Part shown: one piece after another, positions 12,494 through 23,230 of the stretch
Position numbering within the stretch: the first letter of the stretch is position 1
Layout: the number at the start of each line of letters is the position of its first letter
Source: Rhododendron vialii
Taxonomy: Eukaryota; Streptophyta; Magnoliopsida; Ericales; Ericaceae
Direction of reading: 5' to 3'
Length of the DNA stretch: 64,000 bases
Assembly: GCF_030253575.1 (NCBI RefSeq)
Contig: NC_080558.1
Location: forward strand, 22,884,611 to 22,948,610
Made by a program: the position numbers and the translations under genes
Notes under the pieces: model-generated
The model's database searches: none
The model's input: the letters and a program-made list of their open reading frames with translations, nothing else
Told to the model about the DNA's origin: nothing

Positions 12494-12509
12494 GATTCTG
12501 CATTTCACC
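9346..12509. other. Shared upstream region between the divergent GDSL genes
   Basis: No gene was recognised. From about 9440 to 9850 there is a MITE-like block beginning CTGCCTGTTTGGTAGGG and made of repeated ATTACCAATCCC and AATCCCATCC words. A T-run lies at 10035-10059. Two near-identical palindromes, AAAACGACGTCGTTTT (11337-11352) and AAAATGACGTCGTTTT (11574-11589), contain ACGT cores of the kind bound by bZIP factors. Short ORFs here have no recognisable domain. Confidence 0.5.
12456..12492 (+). repeat. (CT)n microsatellite in the GDSL 5' leader
   Basis: About 18 CT units end 17 bases upstream of the GDSL start codon. Pyrimidine-rich CT tracts are common in plant 5' leaders. Confidence 0.9.
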
Positions 12510-15500
12510 ATGACAATTCTTCTCCTCCTTACACTTTGTTTCGTTGGCTCAGTTTCAGCGACTCCTCTAATCTATGACTCCATTTATAGTTTTGGTGACT
12601 CCCTTGCCGATACTGGGAATTTTCTTCGCTCTGGTGCCCTAGCGTTTCCGGTCATCGGAGAACTCCCTTATGGTGAAACTTTTTTCAAACATGCTACTGG
12701 ACGGTGCTCGGATGGACGCCTTGTGATCGACTTCATCGGTATTATTCACTCGTCTTCTCATTGTTATCTACTATTTTTTTAGGGAAATGATATTGGCACT
12801 CCAAAAATTGTTGCAGGCACTCCAAAATCAGTGTAATTCCAAAGCCATTTTCTTTTGTTTTTGGAGTGCCTGCATCAATTTTGGGAGTGCCAATATCATT
12901 TCCCTTTTTTTACTGAGACTAGTGATAGACAAACAGAATAATCATTAAAAACATATACTGGCTCCGTCTTATTTTGTTGGTCTCTTATTCAATTTTGGAA
13001 TATGCAAAATGTTAGCCTTTTTTGAAAAGTCAAAGAAAAAAGTGTTTAGATTTTTAAAAATAGCCTTCATAAATTTTAAGGAAATTTATGGAATAAAATT
13101 TATGGAAATGGTCCTCCAAATTTCACCCGAGTCTCATTTTTGTTCTCCAAGTATCAATTGAACTCTTTTGACCTTCAAGTTTGGTTTTCGTACTAAGTTG
13201 GTCAAATTGGTAACATCTATCAGTCAAACTGGACGAACAAAATCAGATTGTGGGCAGACGTTATCAATTGGACCAACTTGGTACGAATGTCCAAACTGCT
13301 ATTAATCTGATTTTTTCTGTCCAATTTGGCTGACAGTAGTTATCAATTAGACCAATTTGGTACAAAAACCAAACTTGAAGGTCAAAAGCAGGGGTGGAGC
13401 CATGAATTTTGGTTAGTGGGGTCAAAAATTAGATTCATATGAAATATATTTTTTCTACGCACAAGTCCAAAAAATACTAAATTAAAAGGTTAATTATAAG
13501 ATCAATATGCACTAATTAATAATTCATTTGTGTCCCATAATTGGTCCCAAAAGACTTGTTATATTTGAAAAATAATATATAATAGTCTCATTTCTAGCAC
13601 TATCAACTCTCGAAAAGAAGATAATGTTTGAAATTTCTATGCACTTAAAACAAGTTGGGGCAGTTTAGAGATTTTTTGTGGGGTCAAAATAGCTAAATTA
13701 AACATATTCCTATGAAAATTTGGGGTCAAATTAGTAAAAATAGAGAAAAAATTATACCTATCCTTACGAAAATTTGGCAGCTAGTAGGGTCTGCCGCCCT
13801 CCCTTGTACCCATGTGCCTCCGTCTCAAGTCAAAAGAGTTGCAATTGATTCTTAGAGGACGAAAATGAGACTCGAATGAAACTAGAATGACCATTTATAT
13901 AAATTTCCGTAAATTTTTAAGAGTGAAAATTGAAGAACAATGATGTAAATTCAATCCAACTTTTTGAGGAAGTATACATTAAATGCATATGTCCCCTCAA
14001 AAAGAACTAACAAAAGGGGATAGAGAGAGTAGGAAAGTGACAGATTTGTGTCTTACCAATTCCAAGAATGATTGTTATTTTATGTTTTTTCACTTATATT
14101 ATCGTCAATACTTATACCCTAAGCTAAAGAAGATTATCTATATTATAACACACAACAATTTTTATCAAAAATGTCTAAACATATAAACAAGAGTAACATC
14201 TACAGCTGTTAGATTACTTGTTGTATACTGACAAAATGCAGCTGAGGAATATGGGTTACCATATGTACCCCCTTATCTATCACTTGCCAAAGGAGAAAAA
14301 GTGCAGCATGGAGTGAATTTTGCAGTTGCTGGAGCTACTGCACTTGATTCAAGATTTTTCTATGAAAAAGGAATTGGACGATTCCTGTGGACAAATGATT
14401 CGCTGAGTGTGCAGCTTGAATGGTTCAAGAACCTAAAGTCCACCCTTTGCAACACTAAACAAGGTACTTAATGTACTTAAGAATCCATCAATGTACTCCA
14501 TGCTACAACTATTAAGTTCACACCTAACTCATTGAACGCGATGAGACTTTAACTTCGTCCCCGACATAAACGTGGTGGGGCACTCTGCATATGGCTATCT
14601 GGGGCGGTAGAGCAACCTTTTTCCATTTTTCTGGCAGGAAAAAAAAAATCCAGCCTTCAAATTTGGATATGGGACTGATCAAAAGCCCTTTTTTTATTGG
14701 CAGGCCCGGGCTTTGGGGGTGTAGAACTTTAGAAGTAATCCAATAACTATGGGTGGGCCTGGGCCCTGCTCTCGCAGCATGAATCTTCTGCTATCTCAAT
14801 AAACTAAAGATAAACAAAAAAGAATTCAGAAAAATGCCATAAATTTTAAAAGGGAATTGATATTTACATCCCCTTCTTTAATTTGTTATCAACATGCTCT
14901 ATTTTGTCTTTTAACAAAAAAAGTACATACACTTTCAACACTAAAAAACAAAAAGGGAAGTGTGAATATCAATTCTTATTTTAAAATATTATTTTATGGA
15001 GCTTTATAAAAATCAACTCCAACAGATATCGGTAAACATTACTTATGAATTCGTCTGGGTGAAACTACTCAATTATGCAATTTTGCCCTTACAAATCCAA
15101 AAATAATATTTACAGATATCCGTTGGAAGTGATTTTTTACAGGGCTCCATAAACCAATATTTTAAGATTTATGGGTATTTTTTCTGGATTTTGTGGGATC
15201 CGGAGTGGGCCCCACGTAAAATATATTGTAACGAGTAATGTAACTATGTAATGAGACCTCGATTTTTGGTGTTAAAATTTTTGATACCTTGTTAAGAAAA
15301 TACTCAATTTTTGATTAAAAAAATTACATGACTTTTCGTATAGGACTAAAATTGTGGGATAGAGGAAATAAAAGACCACCGCTCTGAATAACTAACCAAA
15401 GTAATGAAACGGAGGCAGGAACACATCTAATTTGAACCATATTCTAAATTTGACAAAAAATATATATATAACACGTGCTTGTTTTGTTTTTGTTTTTTGA

Positions 15501-18142
15501 ACCAAACCGTGCTATTTTATAGTCCGGTGTTTGGCACTACGTACTCCCATGCATTTTGAAAGTATTTTATTATTCGGGTGGTTAAGGGGTCCAAATCTCA
15601 CTGATTACAATTAACAGTACCGACTTTTGTCAAAAAAATGTATGAGCTATATATTTTTCACTTAGAATCTACAACGTATATAACGTAAATGAGATACTAG
15701 TATTTTGGGTCCACATGCATGCAGATTGTAGCAACTACTTCAAGAGGTCCCTGTTTCTGGTGGGAGAGATCGGCGGAAATGATTACAACTACCCTTTCTT
15801 CGTCGGTGGAAGCATTAAACAACTTCAAGCACTTGTACCTCTTGTTGTTGAAGCAATTGTCTCTGCCACTACTGTATGTTATGTTCCAATATACTCACTC
15901 CTACTAAAAAGCATATAGTACTTGACTCTCCTTGGGTAAAGAAAATAGGGATCTGTACCCGAGTCGATCTACAGATTACTTTGATGCTATTTCAGGTCTC
16001 ACAAACAAAAATACTCATTTTATTCAAGATTTATTGTTTAGAGTCCTTATAATAAAAAATTAGCTAAATCGAATAACAATCAGTAAGAACATTTACAAAA
16101 CATCAAACTTTGCATTAGGATTTAGGCTTCAATTTTGAGTCAAAGTTGGATGTTTCGTAAATGCTTTTAACAATATCCAATTGAGCTGATTTATTTTAGA
16201 AATTGTCAACATAATATTTTGAACATTATAAGAGGCTCTCACCATCTTTATGAGACCCGAGATGGCCCCAAAGTTGTATGTGTGCAGGGATAGATCCCAA
16301 ATTAGCAGCCCTGGAATTTGAATGCTCCGTGAAAAGCCCAATGAAAACATAAGTTCTTTCGGACATGATTTTTTATTTTTTGACACCAATCTAATTAAGG
16401 GTCGACATCTTTAATCCGGTACAAAAAAAAATTTCAAAATTATTGCACGAAATTTTGGAGTGGACTAAAATTTTGGGATAGAATGAGTAGTATGCTAAAA
16501 AAAAAAAACTGGGCTTTAATCTAGGCGCACGAAGAATCACACAGAGACCGTACACAAAGCAAATTGACGACAAAACTTTAGAAAATGCTACGATAAAAAT
16601 CTCACATAAATTTACAACGTCAATAATATCTTCTTCTTTTTTAAAAAAAAACCTAGGGATCACATTTAAGTTTCGGGTGCTGGGTCTGTTAGTATTATTA
16701 TCGGCTTACTTTTATCTTCAGTAAGAAATTACATTTAAGTTTCGGGTGTTGGGTCTGTTAGTATTAGTACACATTCACACACTCACTATTGTTAGCCCAT
16801 TGGGCTGATTTTAGAATTTTCCATATTTCATTACTGGAGATGTTCTTTAATTTCGCTAGACACTGAGATTTGGTAACACCTGAAATGTTTTAAACCTGAA
16901 ATATTAGGAATGAACAAACCTCTTAAGTTTCAGGCATTAACCACCAGGCCAACCTTCTGGAGTTTTTGTCAAATAATTAGTTTTCCATGCTGACGCTCAG
17001 CGATTGGTTGTTTCTTTTCAATATTTTGTAAGATGCTGATAGAGGAAGGCGCGGCGGAGTTGGTGGTGCCGGGAAATTTGCCGATCGGTTGCTCGGCAGT
17101 GTACTTGACATTATTCCAAAGTCCAAACAAAACAAGCTACGATCAAAATGGGTGTCTCAAGAAATACAATGCTTTTTCCAAGTATCACAATGCTCAGCTG
17201 AAACTTGCTCTGGAGAAATTGAGGCAAAAGTACCCCCAAGCAAAGATCATTTACGCCGACTATTATGGCGCCGCTAAGCAGTTGTTTCACGTGCCGCTCC
17301 ATCACGGTGAGTTTTCTACATTTTTTGTCCTCCATGCATGCGACGTACCTTATCAAAGTTCATTGTGAAAAATTATGTAATTTTTTGAATAAAAAAGTAA
17401 TGCACTTTCGTGTGTAATTTGTACTATTGTTTTGATCTTTAGGAGTAGTTCTTTAGTTATGAAAATGAAAGGATCTAATTAAGAAATTAAACATGAAAGG
17501 GATTAATTTTTTGGTTCAAAATGTCACATGCCATTTTCAGGAGAACAGGGACCTGTGGTGACCTAATACAGGGATGTTGTGACCCAAAACTACACCGTTT
17601 TGTTAAAGAAAAAGCTTGAAGAAAGTTTATGCCTTTCTAGTATGTGCTTGAAGAAAGGCAGAAACTTGAAGAAAAAGCTTAAAGAAAAAACTACACCATT
17701 TTTTTTAATTCTTTGTCGTAATTTTTGAAATTAACCATTCGACTTGACGAAAAAAATCTGGAAAGGAAAAAAATGTGGATCAATCTTAAAAAAAGTTCAT
17801 ATACTTACGAAACTTTAGACAAAAAAGATAGCTATTTGGAAATACATTTTTAGTTTTAGAGTTGAATTTAAAGTTAATGAATACTGTAATTTTCTACGAA
17901 TCCCATTTGTGTATGCAGGATTCACCAATGGAGCAGTGACGGCATGTTGTGGAGGAGGTGGACCTTACAATTTCAACAATTCTGCAAGATGTGGACACAC
18001 AGGGTCCAAATCATGCAACAATCCCTCAACTTTTGCTAATTGGGATGGAGTCCACTTAACCGAGGCGGCCTATCGATACATTGCTACGGGTTTGATTGCC
18101 GGACCTTTTGCTTCACCACCCCTCCAGTTCCCTATCGACTGA
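12510..18142 (+). CDS. GDSL esterase/lipase, intact, five exons
   Basis: Exons 12510-12738, 14242-14463, 15725-15873, 17033-17306 and 17919-18142 join in phase at GT-AG borders and give 365 codons, the normal size for plant GDSL lipases. The start ATG opens a signal peptide ([17 protein letters not shown]), so secretion is expected. All SGNH residues are visible: Ser31 in [10 protein letters not shown], Gly107 in [12 protein letters not shown], Asn169 in GEIGGNDYN, and Asp334/His337 in [12 protein letters not shown]. The family hydrolyses ester bonds in lipids, cutin precursors or acylated sugars, but the substrate cannot be read from sequence. The 5' leader carries a CT tract, and AATAAA lies 140 bases after the stop. 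The introns have absorbed several small transposons without harming splice sites. It lies head-to-head with the decayed paralogue ending at 9345. Confidence 0.95.
12782..12904. mobile_element. Palindromic MITE in GDSL intron 1
   Basis: The 123-bp element begins GGGAAATGATATTGGCACTCC and ends with the reverse complement of the same words; arms of about 45 bases pair almost perfectly. TTTTTTTA flanks both sides (12774-12781, 12905-12912), an apparent 8-bp target duplication, although low complexity weakens that reading. Confidence 0.8.
13066..13925. mobile_element. Foldback element in GDSL intron 1
   Basis: Two arms of roughly 200 bases are inverted copies: words such as GAGTCTCATTTT, ATCAATTG, CTTTTGACCTTCAAG and TTTGGTTTT appear left of centre and their complements right of centre, around about 13280. 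The right arm is split by a hAT element at 13389..13828. The outer limits are approximate and no target duplication was identified. Confidence 0.7.
13389..13828. mobile_element. Non-autonomous hAT nested in the foldback element
   Basis: The left end is CAGGGGTGGAGCCATG, and the right end complements to a degenerate GACGGAGGCACATGG. The 8-bp target duplication GTCAAAAG is perfect at 13381-13388 and 13829-13836. No transposase reading frame was seen in the 440 bases. Confidence 0.8.
14852..14975. mobile_element. MITE in GDSL intron 2
   Basis: The left end GGGAATTGATATTTACA and the right end GTGTGAATATCAATTC are inverted relatives of each other and of the MITE at 12782. The interior is AT-rich and non-coding. 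The target duplication is unclear in TTTTAAAA-rich flanks. Confidence 0.5.
16085..16165. repeat. Short hairpin in GDSL intron 3
   Basis: ACATTTACAAAACATCAAACTTTG is answered by its near complement CAAAGTTGGATGTTTCGTAAATG about 30 bases later. It may be a small MITE or a fragment of one. Confidence 0.45.
16663..16766 (+). repeat. Tandem duplication in GDSL intron 3
   Basis: The words CATTTAAGTTTCGGGTG, then TGGGTCTGTTAGTATTA, occur twice about 70 bases apart, with one substitution, giving a local direct duplication. Confidence 0.7.
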
Positions 18143-19454
18143 CTCCTCACGCTCGTGAGAAGACTCTAATTATTTAGACATCACACATTTTTTTGGGATC
18201 GACACACTTAATCATGGTCTCATAAAATTGTGAGATGACTAAAGATTTTGGCGTGCCACTGACTGTGTCCCATGAGTACCTAATAAAATTTTTTTTTTCA
18301 ATGAATCTCATGGAATTGTTGTAGTTTGAATATTCTTGCCTCAAAACTGTTTGGGTACTGGATTATCTAGAGTCACCATTGCCTCCATACTAGATGCTTG
18401 TGATAGCTTTGAACTTTCATATGAGGAGTGGTTCTGTTTAGTATCAGTTTTGGAGCTTATTGCTTTTTATCTTTTGGTTTGCTTCAGATATCTGGTGAAC
18501 CCCGTGTTGTGAGGAAAACTCTTTATCAATGAAATTTCGAAAGATTTTTACTTATTTACTGGGAGGCCAGACTTAGCTACTGTATCAAGACAACGGTTTC
18601 ATTGTTATTCACTTTGTTAACATTGGAGTTTGTATTTCTCAATTAGTGTATTGTGCATGAGACTTGTATCATATTGCTGGATGGTGTTGTCTTCGATTCT
18701 CACTACTTGGTAGGTCCTTATATGCATAATTTCTCCCAAATTGGGGTGACCACTCATTTGTATGTTCCTTCATGTGTGTTGATTCAAATTTTAACAGTTC
18801 TGCATACCCATCTCTAATTCATAGTAATATAGTTATAGTTTTTTTTGCTCGGCAGTAATATAGTTATAGTTGAAGCAGAAAATTTGCTGCAATAAACATG
18901 AGTCTTCAGCCACCTACCATACATCAATGCAGATTTCGCCCATCGTTTGGTCAAATTAGTCTTGCTATAAAACCAAAAAATTAGTGGTGTGTTTGTGCTG
19001 GATTTCTAGCAATAATGTAGTGGTTTAAAGGGCTCTTTTGTACCCTTGGATTCTGAAGACTTCGGTCGGTAACAAGAGGAGGAATAGAGCCCGAACACCT
19101 GAGTTATCGAAAAAACACAAGAGGGAGAAATAGGGAAGCTCTTGAGGCTTTGAATGAGATGAAAAAACAGTACACAAACTTTTGCATTGATGATGGAGGT
19201 TGGTTTTCATCTTTGTTATCAATTTTAATCTTACTTGAATATTAAAACAGCTATTTTTTTCTTGTTTTTCCCCCCATAACATGCATACTCAATTTTCGGA
19301 TTATAAAGGAAAAATAACATTTTTATTGTTGTGGCTTGTTTCTATTTTTTATATATAAGTATAAAGTATATAAAGTGGGGTGAAATAAAGAATTTCTACT
19401 AATATCAAGCCTTATTCCTATTTTGGCATTTTTTTATTTCCAAAGTTTTATCGC
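18143..19454. other. 3' flank of GDSL gene with a possible KH-domain exon fragment
   Basis: Most of this stretch shows no gene. At 18488-18532 a CAG acceptor-like site precedes a frame reading ISGEPRVVRKTLYQ and then TGA. That phrase resembles the variable part of KH domains in plant poly(C)-binding-like proteins. Fourteen residues are too few for a firm call. If real, it is a captured or decayed exon. Confidence 0.3.
18282..18287 (+). terminator. Candidate polyadenylation signal of the intact GDSL gene
   Basis: AATAAA lies 140 bases downstream of the GDSL stop codon, followed by a T-rich stretch. This is the usual plant near-upstream element but is weak evidence alone. Confidence 0.4.
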
Positions 19455-20893
19455 CGATTAGCGAAGGACCAGAGAAACTCTATTTATGAATCGAGTATAG
19501 AACCCATGGGCGACTGCTTAACCTCCGAACTTCGCCTTCAAATAAGGTTTAGAACAATCCCCAAGCGTAGGGCTAGGTCGTCGATAGCATAATATCCGGA
19601 AGTCCGGGATCGTTCCCACAGAGAATCGAATATAGCTTAATTCGGATTGAAGGTTTTATACGATGGATTTTGGCGTTTAAGACGGCCAACTCTCGGTTTT
19701 GCTTTAAATGGTGGAAAACTAAGGCAAAAGACTAGAAAAGAGCTTTATGAACTAAAAGAGGCAAGTCTAGGGATCGTCTAACCCTTGACTAAGGCCGGTA
19801 CCGGTTCTCCATTATAACTCAGGCAAGAGTCACGACCGCGTGCTCGCGCCCGGAGAATTTAGCTTTAATGACTACGTTTGTTGGAAGTTGTAATTAAACG
19901 GAGGTGAACCAACTTGTTTTTAACATTTATCAAACACATAGGAGGCCACAAGCCCTCAATAAGCTGCCTGCCAAAACCGCTTGACGAAGCAACCTACCAA
20001 GGAGTTAACACCCCTTTGTTTAGACCAAAAATGCAAGTTTAGCTCTAATCCGAAAATCATGCTTTTAAGCCCGATGATTCGAGAACCAAATAACAACCTA
20101 AGTCCTCGGGAAAGAGTATCCCGAGACTCAGCCTAACGACTACTTACACATACTTAAAGGACTCGTCATACTAGAAATTCGAGCCATAAAATTTAACCGA
20201 TAAAAATGGAAACAAACTTGATTTAATAAAGGATCTAGTCCGTACGATCAACTTTAATAAACGAGAATTACTTACTTGAGTTCTTGAAGGAAATAACACA
20301 AAGGCTTGAGAGTTTTAATGGAGTTCTAAAAATTAAAAAGACTAAAAGTTGTATTGAATGACAAGATAGCTAAAGAAGAGAGAGGGAGGAGGTATTTATA
20401 CAAGAAGACCCCTGCCTCTCTTCCAGAAATCCAGAAAAAATCCTAAAGGTAGGAAATATCCTAAAAGTAGAAAGTTCTAAAAAAATAGAAAATATCTTCA
20501 GAAAAACACCCGTATCGATACCAGTTCTTTACGGAATCCCCTTGCTCTGATCCAATTATGTATCGATACAGCCACTTTTCCCGTATCGATACCGCCTGCT
20601 TTCCACCAGCCTCCAGGCTGTGGCCTTGGCTTGGCACCCAACGATCCTAAAATGCCCGACGGCCCACCAAATGCCTTAAAACATCGCCAGCCTTGCCCCG
20701 CGCCGTATCCAGTGCTTGAGAAAAATCATGGCTCCAAAATGGCATCAAAAGGCAGCAAAACACGTCGGATTACCTGAAAGGCTTTAGAAAACTCCTTACG
20801 CGCAAACTTATATACAAACTACGAATAAACATGAAATAACCAGCAAAACCGGAACTTAGCGCACCAAATATACACAATATTGGGTACTAATCA
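19455..20893 (-). mobile_element. LTR-like non-coding repeat
   Basis: The ends read (C)GATTAGCG and GTACTAATCA, close to a TGAT...ATCA pattern. On the minus strand it contains CTCTGTGGGAACGATCCC, a phrase type common in plant LTR retroelements, and it shares its terminal ATATTGGGTACTAATCA style with the solo LTR ending at 25250. It also holds three copies of the palindrome GTATCGATAC (20512, 20560, 20583). No ORF of note and no target duplication were found, so the limits are provisional. Confidence 0.45.
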
Positions 20894-22368
20894 GCGACGC
20901 TTGGTTACAATTTCAAATTCGAATTCCCATGTTTAATGTTTCCTTGTGTTCTTTTGCTTTATGCTGGTTCTTCCTTTACGGTGACTTTTTACCATTTGGA
21001 ATTGTGAGTCTTGTTTTACTTTCAATGTCATTAGCTTTATGTATGCAGATATTAGATAGTATTTATTATAAAATACGCTGTGAAATGAAACATTGAAAAT
21101 ACAAGGTAAAAGAGACTAATTTCAAATCGGAATGTGCGACTAAAGCCTTGTTTGACATAAAAAAAAGTTGCTTCATGCTTCCATTTTTTACCGGAGTCGA
21201 TTTTGTTTCCATGCAGGATACCGATACCTCTTTCCTTGATTGTTTCATTCAATTATACTGAAAGCAAATTTATTCATAAGCGAATGCTTATGTCGTACTG
21301 ATAGTAACTTGATTGTGAGGTGCTATTTGTCTTAAGGTTTAAGTTTTTGTGTGTGTTTTTAACGAAGGGAAACTATTGCAATATATTTGACTAATGGATT
21401 TGCATATAATTTTGATTGTGATTGTTGGTGTTGATTTTGCAGAGAGGTAAGTTGGTTCTATGGTTCTTTGGTTGGAAATTTGGTCACTTTAAGTGATTAA
21501 TTGGAACGATTTATACCGGGATTGGGACTTTATTCTACCAGTATCAACAAAGCGGAGAAGGAAATCAAGAATGGCCAAGAAGGTCGACGACTTGTGTCGT
21601 ATGTATCCTTCTCCAGGCTTGTAGTTTAACTAAGTTTCGATTAGTGTTATGGCATGTTCTTTGCCAAATAACTTATAGAAAACGTTTCTATTATCCTCCA
21701 GATTTTGCTCGCTGAAACTGTACTCTCTTCTGGATTTTACTATCGTTAGGTGATCGATCAAGAGTGAGAGAGAGGAGTGCTTGATTCTTAGGAATTTACT
21801 CACTGAAAATTGTACTCTTTTTTCTGATTTTACTGAAATTTGGTACTTCCTCAACCGATCGAGCTCCTTATTTTACTCCGGTAGCTGTACTATGTTAGGT
21901 TCAAAACACTATTGTAGCGGCTGTCACCGTCATTCAAAGGATAGGTGAGATTTCTTATTGCTTCATTTCTGGGTTGGTTAGGTCTACAACAAAGAAGACG
22001 CGTGATTTGGTATGTTCTGTGGTCTTGTGTTTTGCAGAGGTAAATTTCCATTGGTATTCAGTTTGGATGATTTGTGTGATATAGTGATGTAGTTGTAATT
22101 TTGCTTTAGGATTGCCGATGTAAATCATGTATGTATTCCATTTATGATGTTGCTATGATCGTTAAATCCCCTAATTGACTGGATTTTATCAGAACATGTC
22201 ACTAGATTCAGGTACATAGGCTCAGAAGAACTGTATTTGTTTTACTAAAAGAGCTTGTTTGCATCAATAATAGAAGTGATGGGCCATGATCTGTGATGGG
22301 CTTTTTCCTCAAGATGTTTTGCTTGAGAATTGAGATTACCAATGGCTTTGTTCTTATTAATATCCAAT

Positions 22369-22408
<40 letters not shown>

Positions 22409-22864
22409 CAGGTTGTAGATTCAATTGCTATAATTGGAGTGAGGTTGTGAATTATGTTATGTTGTTTAAATCTGTCCAGACTCCGGGCAGTGTAAAGGGG
22501 GTAGCTAACATGCTTTATGTTGTAATCAGTCCTCTAAAAGTCCAACCAAGGTTAGCCTTCATATATTCAATGACAAATTAACAATATTCAGTTTAATGAT
22601 TTGACAACTGTTAAACATGGTACCAGTATTCAACTTTGTGCTTAGTCTTTCTGATTCAAGGCACAGCTTATCACAAACCTGAAACCACGTACATTGCCAT
22701 ACCCATTCTGTCCATTTTCAAATTTCAAATTTCTTTTGGAAGGCTTAGCTCAGGCTACTCAACTATTATTAAGCAACATGGCTTCAATGCCCATGCTCAC
22801 AACATGAAACATTACGATTTTTTGGTGTTTTATTGGAATTAGCATGTTGGTTGTGATTGCAGGA
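20894..22864. other. Intergenic, no recognisable gene
   Basis: Only short frames without domains are present. A short open stretch near 21571 starts MAKKVDDLCRMYPSPG, which I do not recognise. A CA microsatellite lies at 22371..22404. Several words end in splice-acceptor-like TTTGCAG, suggesting debris of a spliced gene, but no exons could be assembled. Confidence 0.4.
22371..22404 (+). repeat. (CA)n microsatellite
   Basis: Seventeen uninterrupted CA units. Confidence 0.95.
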
Positions 22865-23225
22865 AAAGGCTTTTAAGCTTCCCCCTGTTGATTCCCCAGA
22901 ATGTTCACTCTATCTGTTCAAAAGGAAGCTCAGAAGTAGAAAGAAAGAATCAAAGGTCTTGGATCTCCAGTTTAGAAGATCTTTATACATTTAGGATGAG
23001 GAGCAACTCAACAATCTAAAACAGATTCTATCTACAGTCCAAATGGATGACACATGATGTTTTACAATGGAAATGGAGTAATGACCTCACATTCTCTGTG
23101 AAGTCTGCATACTCTAAATGCGAGGATCATAAGTTTGTGGAAAACAAAGAGATTTTCTCAACATGGAAGAACATTTACCCCCCCAAAATTGAGCTTTTTG
23201 TGGTTCCTGTTAACTAATCTTGATG
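22865..23225 (+). pseudogene. LINE remnant, zf-RVT region
   Basis: A frame gives VLQWKWSNDLTFSVKSAYSK and, further on, STWKNIYPPKIELFV. This matches the zinc-finger-like domain (zf-RVT) that follows reverse transcriptase in plant LINEs, with the W-x-W, FSVKSAY and W-K-x-I-x-P-P-K-I landmarks. Stops lie on both sides. A solo LTR is inserted at 23231, and the LINE-like sequence appears to resume at 25256. Confidence 0.55.
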
Positions 23226-23230
23226 GTTAC

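Noticed and set aside
19455..20893. Calling this a bounded solo LTR
   Set aside because: The flanking 5-mers ATCGC and GCGAC do not match, so the limits and type remain provisional.
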